DNA of 55,303 nt, from positions 1 to 55,303 of the forward strand of contig JAEDMJ010000008.1 in assembly GCA_016303065.1 (NCBI GenBank). Reading direction: 5' to 3'. The position numbers were made by a program, and so were the translations under genes. The stretch is from Clostridiales bacterium. Lineage in GTDB: Bacteria; Bacillota; Clostridia; Oscillospirales; QAMX01. Shown here in pieces: positions 49,090-55,303 of the stretch (positions are counted from its first letter, which is position 1; each line of letters begins with the position of its first letter). The notes under the pieces are model-generated. The model saw only the letters and a list, made by a program, of their open reading frames with translations. It made no database searches and was not told where the DNA came from.

Positions 49090-49853
49090 TTTCCCGCCTC
49101 CTCAAGCGCCGCAAAGGGTTCCTTGTCGCAGTAAACGCCCAGCGGGTAATAGGGGATCATGTCGCGGCGGAGTCTTTCAAGGGACTCCAGGGGGGAGAGA
49201 CCCCAGTTGGACGGGCAGGTGGAGAGAACCTCGACCAGAGAGAAGCCCTTTCCGGCGATCTGGTTCTCGAAGGCCTTCCTGATGGCCTTCTTGGCCTGCA
49301 TGACGTTCTTGACGCAGTCGACGCTGACACGTTCGCAGTATGCGGTTCCCGAAAGGGTGGACAGCATCTCGCAGACGCGAATCGGGAATCCGGCAATTTT
49401 CGGATCGCGTCCGTAGGGCGAAGTGGTCGTCACCTGTCCCGGAAGCGAGGTCGGCGCCATCTGACCGCTGGTCATGCCGTATATCGTGTTGTTGATGAAG
49501 ATGACGGTGATGTTTTCTCCGCGGGCGGCTGCGTGAACCGTCTCCGCGGTGCCGATTGCGGCAAGGTCGCCGTCGCCCTGATAGGTAAAGACGATATTGT
49601 CGGGATTTGCGCGTTTGCATCCCGTTGCAACCGCCGGAGCTCTTCCGTGGGCCGCCTCGATCATGTCGCATTCAAAATAGTTGTAGGCAAAAACGGCACA
49701 GCCGACCGGAGCAACGCCCACGGTGTTTCCGACGATGCCGAGCTCGTCGATTACTTCGGCCACGAGACGGTGAACAATTCCGTGGGTGCAGCCGGGGCAG
49801 TAGTGCATCGTGACGTCGCAAAGGGCGTCTGGCTTTTTAAAAACAACGGACAT
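49086..49853 (-). CDS. 2-oxoacid:ferredoxin oxidoreductase, beta subunit (thiamine pyrophosphate-binding)
   Basis: 255 residues. HYCPGCTHGIVHRL is the N-terminal conserved block, TYQGDGDLAAIGTAE with a following NNTIYGMTSGQMAP forms the TPP-Mg site (GDG...NN), and CPSNWGLSPLESLE ends the domain. It carries thiamine pyrophosphate and works with the alpha subunit encoded four bases upstream. No cysteine cluster is added in this subunit, so the iron-sulfur clusters are on the ferredoxin-like subunit. Confidence 0.93.
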   Translation of the reverse strand: MSVVFKKPDALCDVTMHYCPGCTHGIVHRLVAEVIDELGIVGNTVGVAPVGCAVFAYNYFECDMIEAAHGRAPAVATGCKRANPDNIVFTYQGDGDLAAIGTAETVHAAARGENITVIFINNTIYGMTSGQMAPTSLPGQVTTTSPYGRDPKIAGFPIRVCEMLSTLSGTAYCERVSVDCVKNVMQAKKAIRKAFENQIAGKGFSLVEVLSTCPSNWGLSPLESLERLRRDMIPYYPLGVYCDKEPFAALEEAGK

Positions 49854-49857
49854 CAGT

Positions 49858-50916
49858 TCATACCTCCTGGCTTATCTTGTTGATCGCTTCGAGGATCTCC
49901 GCCGGAGTCGGAACGACGCCGCCGGTACGTCCGAAGAAGTGCACGTTTTCGCTGTTTCCGACGCTGAGACGGACATCGTCGATCATCTGGCCCATGCTCA
50001 TCTCAACGTCAAGGAACGCCCTGGCGTGCTTTGCGGCTTCCGCATATGCCTTTGCCGGGAACGGCCAAAGGGTGATGGGTCTTATCATTCCGACCTTCAG
50101 GCCGTTGGCACGGGCGGCGCGGATTGCGTTGCGGCAGATTCTCGCCGTGGAGCCGTAAGCCGTGACGATGATGTCCGCATCGTCACAGAGCCATGTCTCA
50201 ACACGGACTTCGTCTCTTTCGATTGCGGCATAGCGCTCGTATCTTGCGCGGACCATTTCCTCAAGCTCTTCGGGCTGTATGTAGAGGGAGTTGATGATAT
50301 TGTGCTTTCTCGCGCCCTTTGTTCCGGTCGTTGCCCAGGGCTTTGCGGGAAGCTCCTTTACCGGTTCGGGCAGGCGCACGGGCTCCATCATCTGTCCGAG
50401 AATGCCGTCGCCCAGGATCATGACCGGCATACGGTACTTGTCGGCAAGGTCAAAAGCCGTTCCCATCAGGTCGACGGCTTCCTGAATGCCTGCGGGAGCA
50501 AGGGAGAGCACGCGGAAGTCGCCGTGAGCAAGCCCCTTTGTCGCCTGCCAATAGTCCGCCTGGGAAGGCTGGATACCGCCAAGGCCGGGGCCGCCGCGCT
50601 GGATGTTTACGATGACCGCGGGGAGGTCGCTTCCCGCAAGATAGGAGATTCCCTCTGCTTTAAGCGAGATTCCGGGGCTCGAGCTGGACGTCATGGCGCG
50701 CGCTCCGGCAGAAGCCGCGCCGAGCACCATGTTTATCGCGGCAATCTCACTCTCGGCCTGGAGAAAGGTCCCGCCGATCTTCGGCATTTTCTTCGCCATG
50801 TATTCGGGCAGCTGCGTCTGGGGGGTTATCGGATATCCGAAAAAGAAACGGCAGCCCGCGCGGATCGCGGCTTCGGCGAGAGCCTCGTTGCCCTTCATCA
50901 GAATTTTGTCTGACAT
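49858..50916 (-). CDS. 2-oxoacid:ferredoxin oxidoreductase, alpha subunit
   Basis: 352 residues. LMKGNEALAEAAIRAGCRFFFGYPITPQT and TSSSSPGISLKAEGISYL are the pyrimidine-binding domain of KorA/VorB-type subunits, and the C-terminal half has YGSTARICRNAIRAARANG and RPITLWPFP. It is usually annotated as VorB or KorA; genome context does not decide which oxoacid is used. Confidence 0.92.
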   Translation of the reverse strand: MSDKILMKGNEALAEAAIRAGCRFFFGYPITPQTQLPEYMAKKMPKIGGTFLQAESEIAAINMVLGAASAGARAMTSSSSPGISLKAEGISYLAGSDLPAVIVNIQRGGPGLGGIQPSQADYWQATKGLAHGDFRVLSLAPAGIQEAVDLMGTAFDLADKYRMPVMILGDGILGQMMEPVRLPEPVKELPAKPWATTGTKGARKHNIINSLYIQPEELEEMVRARYERYAAIERDEVRVETWLCDDADIIVTAYGSTARICRNAIRAARANGLKVGMIRPITLWPFPAKAYAEAAKHARAFLDVEMSMGQMIDDVRLSVGNSENVHFFGRTGGVVPTPAEILEAINKISQEV

Positions 50917-50934
50917 ACTGATTCTTCCTTTCGA

Positions 50935-51138
50935 TTATTTCTCAACAGTGATCGCAACATGCGGACACATACGCGCGCACATGGCGCAGGCAAGGCATTG
51001 GCTCTGGTCAGTGACCTCTGCCGGATGGTATCCGGCGGCGTTCAGCTTTTTTGACAGAGAAATTATGTGCTTCGGGCACGCCGTCGTGCACAGCTCGCAG
51101 CCTCTGCAGCGCTCCTCGTTGATCGTCACCTTGGGCAT
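50935..51138 (-). CDS. Ferredoxin-like delta subunit of the oxoacid oxidoreductase
   Basis: 67 residues from the ATG at 51138 with AGAGG upstream; an extension to 51210 is not conserved-looking. Two 4Fe-4S motifs are CRGCELCTTACP and CLACAMCARMCP. It passes electrons from the TPP subunits to free ferredoxin. First gene of the operon, below a TTTAAC-N17-TATAAT promoter. Confidence 0.93.
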   Translation of the reverse strand: MPKVTINEERCRGCELCTTACPKHIISLSKKLNAAGYHPAEVTDQSQCLACAMCARMCPHVAITVEK

Positions 51139-51178
51139 CTGTATCAACCTCTTTTCGCCCCTATTCTGATTTTTGCAT

Positions 51179-51207
51179 ATTATATCACAAACCGGAGGCG
51201 AGTTAAA
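51179..51207 (-). promoter_or_regulatory. Promoter of the oxoacid oxidoreductase operon
   Basis: On the minus strand TTTAAC (51207-51202), a 17-base spacer and TATAAT (51184-51179), about 40 bases before the ferredoxin gene. Confidence 0.8.
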
Positions 51208-51425
51208 CAAGGAAATCGTTCAAATTTTTCTTCTGTTTTTCCTGATAATGTGATTAAATCGTCCAAAGCCGCGAAACCGCCGCCGCTTTTTCCCAAATTC
51301 CGGAAAACTGCCCAATTTTTTCCTTCCCCCAAATTTTTTCAGGACGTATCCTGCCGACCTCCCCGGCGCCGGGGTACGGCTTTTTCCGGCGCCTGCGCGC
51401 CGTCCAAAAACGCTGTATCAAACGG
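51208..51425. other. Intergenic region with a G+C palindrome
   Basis: No coding sequence is seen between the divergent operons. It contains the perfect palindrome CCCCGGCGCCGGGG (51361-51374) followed by a CGGCTTTTTCCGGCGCC stretch. That could form a hairpin, but no T run or promoter is attached to it. Confidence 0.45.
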
Positions 51426-51454
51426 TTGACTTTCCGAAGACAATGTATTACAAT
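51426..51454 (+). promoter_or_regulatory. Promoter of the CE15-like gene
   Basis: TTGACT (51426-51431), a 17-base spacer and TACAAT (51449-51454). The leader to the start codon is about 105 bases and shows no clear riboswitch. Confidence 0.7.
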
Positions 51455-51567
51455 TGGAAACAGGCGGCGCGCGCCCTGTTTTGTAAAGCCTGTGCGCCAG
51501 GGCCGGGCCGGCTGCCCACATACGGAATCTTTTCAGGGGAAAAATATCTCAAAGGCTGGTGAACACT

Positions 51568-52599
51568 ATGTCATTTATTTCCGACGCCGTTCAAAAAAGA
51601 CGTGTACCGCCGCTCGTATTTGACAGAAAATCTGCTTTGGAACTGCTTTCCGGGCATGAATACGGGTACACTCCGCCGTTCTCCGGAACCGTTTCCGGAG
51701 AGATCGTCCGCACTGAGCCCATCGGCGGCGGCGTGCGCGAACACGCCGTTGTCAGCTTTGACACGCCCTCCGGCACTTTCAGCTTTCCGCTCGTGCTGAG
51801 CTCACCCGCGGGAGAAAACCGGGTTCCCCACTGTCTTTTCATTTTTCTGAACTTCAGCCCCGACATTCCCGACAAATACTACCCCGAAGAGCGTATCGTT
51901 CGGGAGGGGTTTGCCGTCGCACGTATATTTTACAGCGACGTCACCTCCGACAGCCCCGAAGCCGACGGGCTTGCAGAGCATTTTCCGCCGTTGAACGAAA
52001 CGTCCCCCGGCAAGATCGGCCTTTGGGCATTCGCCGCAAGCAGAGCGCTTGATTTCTGCCTCTCGCTGGGTCGGAAATACGGCGGGACCGCCGTCATCGG
52101 TCACTCGAGACTCGGAAAAACCGCCCTCTGGTGCGGAGCTCAGGACGAACGGTTCGACATGGTGTGTTCAAACTGTTCCGGATGCTCCGGCGATGCAGTG
52201 ACAAGGGGCAAGCGCGGCGAACATATCGCTCAGATAACCTCCGTATTTCCTTTCTGGTTCTGCCGCAAGTACGCAGACTACGCCGGAAACGAAGACGCTC
52301 TCCCCTTCGATCAGCATCTTCTGCTTTCCCTGACCGCTCCGCGGCTTCTGGCGATCACCGCCGCCACCGACGACGAATGGGCCGATCCCGAAAGCGAATA
52401 CCTTTCCTGCGCCCTGGCCTCCGAAGCCTGGGAAAAAGGCGGAAAGGCGGGATTTATTCATCCCGACAGGCTGCCGTCCCCCGAAGAGCATTTCACCGAC
52501 GGAAACATCGGTTTCTATCTCCGCCGGGGCATTCATTTCCTGGACGGCGCCGACTGGAATTTCTTCATGCATTTCTGGAAGCAAAAACACGGCATCTGA
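51568..52599 (+). CDS. CE15-like alpha/beta hydrolase (glucuronoyl esterase family-like)
   Basis: 343 residues from the ATG at 51568; the ribosome site (AAAGGCTGGTG) is modest. The nucleophile motif is IGHSRLGKTALWCGAQDERF, with Ser followed by Arg and Lys as in CE15 glucuronoyl esterases, then CSNCSGCSGDAVTR (NNSGCGG region) and DDEWADPESEY with a candidate acid. The histidine is likely in SPEEHFTDG. CE15 enzymes cut ester bonds between lignin and xylan glucuronic acid. No signal peptide, so an intracellular sugar ester is more likely here. Confidence 0.8.
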   Translation: MSFISDAVQKRRVPPLVFDRKSALELLSGHEYGYTPPFSGTVSGEIVRTEPIGGGVREHAVVSFDTPSGTFSFPLVLSSPAGENRVPHCLFIFLNFSPDIPDKYYPEERIVREGFAVARIFYSDVTSDSPEADGLAEHFPPLNETSPGKIGLWAFAASRALDFCLSLGRKYGGTAVIGHSRLGKTALWCGAQDERFDMVCSNCSGCSGDAVTRGKRGEHIAQITSVFPFWFCRKYADYAGNEDALPFDQHLLLSLTAPRLLAITAATDDEWADPESEYLSCALASEAWEKGGKAGFIHPDRLPSPEEHFTDGNIGFYLRRGIHFLDGADWNFFMHFWKQKHGI

Positions 52600-52644
52600 C
52601 CGCAAGACGCGAATATAATCACTGAATACACCGGAGGAAAACAT

Positions 52645-53379
52645 ATGTCCGACAAGAAAAAAGCGCTTATCGTCCAGGGCGGCTGGGACGGCCACGATCC
52701 GGTCCTTGTGTCAAAAAGATTCGGCAGGATCCTTGAAGAGGAAGGACTTGAAGTCACCATTGAAGACTCCCTTGAGTCCGCTTTCTCGGACCCCGAAAGA
52801 CTCCTCACGCTCCACCTCATCGTTCCGGTATGGACCGGCGGAAAGCTTGACGGAACGCTCTGCAGAAACGTTTCCGAAGCCGTCGCAGCCGGCGTGGGGC
52901 TTGCCGGGAACCACGGCGGAATGTGCGACGCTTTCCGCGAAAACACCGAATGGCAGTTTATGACCGGCGGAAACTGGGTCTCCCATCCCGGCGGAATTTG
53001 CGACTACACCGTTGAAATCGTCCGCAACTCCTCCAGTCCCATCGTCGAAGGGATCGAAGACTTCACCGTCCACAGCGAACAGTATTATCTCCATTGCGAT
53101 CCCGCCATCGACGTCCTTGCAACCACCAGATTCCCGAACGTGCCCTTCTACCACATGTCCAACAAAGCGTGCGACATGCCCGTGGTATGGACCAAAAAGT
53201 GGGGGCACGGAAGAGTCTTTTACAGCTCCCTTGGGCACACGGACGAGGTTTTTGAGAAGTCGCCCTCGGCCGAGGTCATCATGCGCCGCGGTTTCCTCTG
53301 GGCAATCCGCGGACGCGATATCGCCATTGAGAAAAACCTTGACCCGTCCGTTTTCCGCAGCACAGCGAAAAACTACTGA
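52645..53379 (+). CDS. ThuA-like domain protein
   Basis: 244 residues, GGAGG 7 bases before the ATG. The class I amidotransferase-like ThuA fold is recognisable: LIVQGGWDGHDPVLVSKRF, LIVPVWTGGKL, GLAGNHGGMCDAFREN and GGNWVSHPGG. The family was named from trehalose/maltitol utilisation, where it acts on oxidised disaccharides together with dehydrogenases. It is followed by a Gfo/Idh/MocA gene, a typical partner. A TATAAT at 52614-52619 has no good -35, so it is probably read from the upstream promoter. Confidence 0.85.
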   Translation: MSDKKKALIVQGGWDGHDPVLVSKRFGRILEEEGLEVTIEDSLESAFSDPERLLTLHLIVPVWTGGKLDGTLCRNVSEAVAAGVGLAGNHGGMCDAFRENTEWQFMTGGNWVSHPGGICDYTVEIVRNSSSPIVEGIEDFTVHSEQYYLHCDPAIDVLATTRFPNVPFYHMSNKACDMPVVWTKKWGHGRVFYSSLGHTDEVFEKSPSAEVIMRRGFLWAIRGRDIAIEKNLDPSVFRSTAKNY

Positions 53380-53418
53380 GCCATCCGAAAAACACAAAAT
53401 TTAGGGAGACCGTTAAAA

Positions 53419-54525
53419 ATGGATAGAGTAACCGTCGGAATCGTCGGCAACGGCAATATAAGCCCGATTTATCTCAAGAACCTCTCAACCACATTCAGCG
53501 GCATCGTAAATCTCAAGGGCGTCTGCGATCTCATCCCGGAGCGCAGCGCAAAAGCCTCCGCCGACTGGAACGTGCCGGTCATTTATAAAGATATGTACGA
53601 GATGTTCGCCGATCCGGAGATCGAAATCGTCGTAAACCTTACCACACCGGGTCAGCATTACGGCGTCGCAATTGAAGCGCTCCGCGCCGGAAAAAACACC
53701 CACAGCGAAAAGCCCATGAGCATCAACCGCGAAAACGCCCGCGAGCTTGCCGAACTTGCCCGTGAAAAAGGGCTTCTCGTCGGCGTGGCGCCGGACACCT
53801 TCATGGGCGGCGGGATCCAGACCTGCCGAAAGCTTATCGACGACGGATACATCGGCCGCCCCATCGGCGCAGCCGCTTACATGACCTGTCACGGCCACGA
53901 GTCCTGGCACCCCGATCCCGAGTTCTATTATGAAGCCGGCGGCGGTCCCATGCTTGATATGGGCCCGTACTACACCACGGCCCTCATCAATCTTCTCGGC
54001 CCGGTAAAAAGCCTCATGGGCTATTCCCGCCGCATGTACGACACCCGCACGATAACCAGCCCCGGCAAATACGGCAAAGTCATCCCCGTCGAAGTCGATA
54101 CCCATGTTGCGGGCGTTATGGAATTTGCCTCCGGAGCCATCGGACAGATCATAATGAGCTTTGATATGTGGCGGGCCGAGCACCCGTTCATCGAGATTTA
54201 CGGCACGGAAGGCTCCCTCCTCGTCCCCGACCCCAACGGCTTCGGCGGACCGGTCAAGCTTTCCCGCATGGGCGGAGAATATAAGGAGATACCCCTCACC
54301 CACATCTACACCGAAAACAGCCGCGGCATTGCCGTCGCGGACATGGCCCGCGCTCTCCGCACCGGACGCCGCCACCGCGCCAGCGACGAGCTCGCGTTCC
54401 ACGCGCTTGACGTCATGCTCGGTTTCGGCGACAGCTCCGTCTCCGGACAAAGATATGACCTTGTCAGCACCTGCGAACGCCCCGCGCCCCTTCCCACCGG
54501 ACTTGTTCCCGGAACCTTAGACTGA
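53419..54525 (+). CDS. Gfo/Idh/MocA family oxidoreductase
   Basis: 368 residues with AGGGAG upstream. The Rossmann motif is IVGNGNISPIYLKNL, EKPMSINRENA holds the EKP motif, and GGGPMLDMGPYYTTALINL is the typical catalytic-domain block. The C-terminal tail is longer than in the two other members at 16696 and 17754. Most likely it oxidises the sugar that the ThuA-like protein and CE15-like esterase also act on. Confidence 0.9.
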   Translation: MDRVTVGIVGNGNISPIYLKNLSTTFSGIVNLKGVCDLIPERSAKASADWNVPVIYKDMYEMFADPEIEIVVNLTTPGQHYGVAIEALRAGKNTHSEKPMSINRENARELAELAREKGLLVGVAPDTFMGGGIQTCRKLIDDGYIGRPIGAAAYMTCHGHESWHPDPEFYYEAGGGPMLDMGPYYTTALINLLGPVKSLMGYSRRMYDTRTITSPGKYGKVIPVEVDTHVAGVMEFASGAIGQIIMSFDMWRAEHPFIEIYGTEGSLLVPDPNGFGGPVKLSRMGGEYKEIPLTHIYTENSRGIAVADMARALRTGRRHRASDELAFHALDVMLGFGDSSVSGQRYDLVSTCERPAPLPTGLVPGTLD

Positions 54526-54545
54526 TTTTTTTCTGGAGGATAACT

Positions 54546-55220
54546 ATGACCTCAAGCGAGCTGATCGTCCTTGCCGGATGCTATGGCAGCGGCAAAACGA
54601 ACCTGGCTGTCAATCTTGCTCTCTCACGCCGCCGCGAAGGCCGAAGCGTTATCGCGGTCGACCTGGACGTGATCAACCCCTATTTCCGCATGACCGACGG
54701 CGCGGCTCTTCTGCGCGAAGCCGGAGTAGAATGCCTGTTCTCTGAATTTGTGAACACAAACGTGGATCTTCCCCAGCATTTTCCGAAACTCCGCACCCTT
54801 TTCTCCGAACCGCCCGAAAACACGACCGTCGTTGTGGATGTCGGCGGGGACGACACAGGCGCCGTCGCTCTCGGGCAGTATGCGGAAATGCTCAAAAAGG
54901 CAAATGCAAAGGTCCTTCTCGTATTGAACAAATACCGTCCCTTTGTGCAGAACACGGCGGATGCCCGCGAAAGCATCTCGGCCATCGAGGCAGTCTCGCG
55001 GCTCTCCTTTACCGGTATTGCGGCAAATCCGAATCTGGGCCGCGAGACAACCGCCGAAACGATCACCTCCACGGTCCCCTATTACGTGGAGATGAGCCGC
55101 GAGCTGGGAATTCCCGTCGAGTTCTCTCCGGTTCTTGAAGAGCTTGTCCCCGGGCTTGAACTCCCCTGGCCCGTGCTTCCAATCCGCAGATTTCTAAAAC
55201 CCGGCTGGGAAATCGAGTGA
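54546..55220 (+). CDS. ParA/MinD-like P-loop ATP-binding protein
   Basis: 224 residues, GGAGG 6 bases before the ATG. The P-loop is GCYGSGKTNLAVNLAL, followed by VIAVDLDVINPYFR and a VVVDVGGDDTGAVALG Walker B/switch region. It lacks the ParA deviant lysine (KGG) and the usual partner gene, so partitioning is unlikely. I recall similar ATPases next to 2-oxoacid oxidoreductase operons in Clostridia, and one such operon lies about 3.4 kb upstream on the opposite strand. The function is unknown. Confidence 0.8.
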   Translation: MTSSELIVLAGCYGSGKTNLAVNLALSRRREGRSVIAVDLDVINPYFRMTDGAALLREAGVECLFSEFVNTNVDLPQHFPKLRTLFSEPPENTTVVVDVGGDDTGAVALGQYAEMLKKANAKVLLVLNKYRPFVQNTADARESISAIEAVSRLSFTGIAANPNLGRETTAETITSTVPYYVEMSRELGIPVEFSPVLEELVPGLELPWPVLPIRRFLKPGWEIE

Positions 55221-55250
55221 CCCCGGGTTCAAACGGCGCGGGAGCTTTTA

Positions 55251-55297
55251 CAGGTTCTATAATAAATGTTGGGGTCAGGCAGTGAACCTGACCCCAA
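55251..55297. repeat. REP-like hairpin with alternative pairing
   Basis: Perfect 11-bp arms TTGGGGTCAGG (55269-55279) and complement (55287-55297) enclose CAGTGAA. An upstream CAGGTTC (55251-55257) can instead pair with GAACCTG (55284-55290), giving two exclusive folds. It lies directly after the last gene. I recall similar GGGGTCAGG palindromes as dispersed elements near REP-associated transposases, but none is in this window. It could also act as a terminator, though no T run follows. Confidence 0.55.
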
Positions 55298-55303
55298 AGG
55301 CTT

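Noticed and set aside
1..55303. tRNA, rRNA or prophage genes
   Set aside because: No cloverleaf, rRNA-like stretch, integrase or phage structural gene was recognised by reading; a covariance-model scan would settle small RNAs.

Overview
The window reads as chromosomal DNA (roughly 55-60% G+C by eye) from an uncultured, probably gut-associated, anaerobic Clostridia (Bacillota), most like Oscillospirales or Christensenellales. The grounds are a Firmicutes-type LexA, Bacillus-type PurF, a feoA/feoA/feoB set with a Cys-rich FeoB partner, a ferredoxin-linked 2-oxoacid oxidoreductase, clostridial families such as DUF4037, DUF4097/PadR and DUF4091, and near-consensus sigma-A promoters (TTGACA-N17-TATAAT type). 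No tRNA, rRNA, CRISPR array, prophage or transposase gene was seen.

Layout. 1-3040: the tail of an NlpC/P60 wall hydrolase, an S51 peptidase and a divergent DUF4091 protein. 3192-7942: a minus-strand ABC exporter-like operon (ATPase, permease, GldG-like protein, DUF4340 protein). 8053-13976: a minus-strand run headed by lexA, followed by a small unknown protein, a P-type-ATPase-like protein without its catalytic motifs, a CYTH protein, a DeoC-like protein without its catalytic lysines, and hisS. 14434-18869: a plus-strand sugar operon (TIM-barrel isomerase, sulfatase-like phosphoesterase, two Gfo/Idh/MocA dehydrogenases). 18952-20353: PadR plus a DUF4097 protein. 20566-24471: ferrous iron uptake (feoA, feoA, feoB with a frameshift, FeoB-associated protein) with three DtxR-type boxes and a divergent DtxR-like regulator. 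24632-29831: a TPR/DUF4037 nucleotidyltransferase-like pair, a large unknown membrane protein and a MATE exporter. 29910-37951: glycan functions (GH92-like, SGNH hydrolase, GH95) around an intact Ca-type P-ATPase. 38053-44899: a purine operon purE-F-M-N, a PurO-like IMP cyclohydrolase, a stand-alone AICAR transformylase, and purD. 45116-48447: prfB, a YifB/ComM ATPase and an esterase. 48565-51138: a four-subunit 2-oxoacid:ferredoxin oxidoreductase. 51568-55220: a second carbohydrate-type set (CE15-like esterase, ThuA-like protein, Gfo/Idh/MocA) and a P-loop ATPase. A REP-like hairpin closes the window.

How the parts fit. The organism appears to scavenge plant or host glycans (esterase, GH92, GH95, DUF4091, sugar dehydrogenases), ferments 2-oxoacids through ferredoxin, takes up Fe(II) under DtxR control and makes purines by a variant route in which bifunctional PurH is replaced by two proteins. 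The most unusual part is the lexA-led gene run, where two neighbouring proteins look like enzymes that have lost their catalytic residues.
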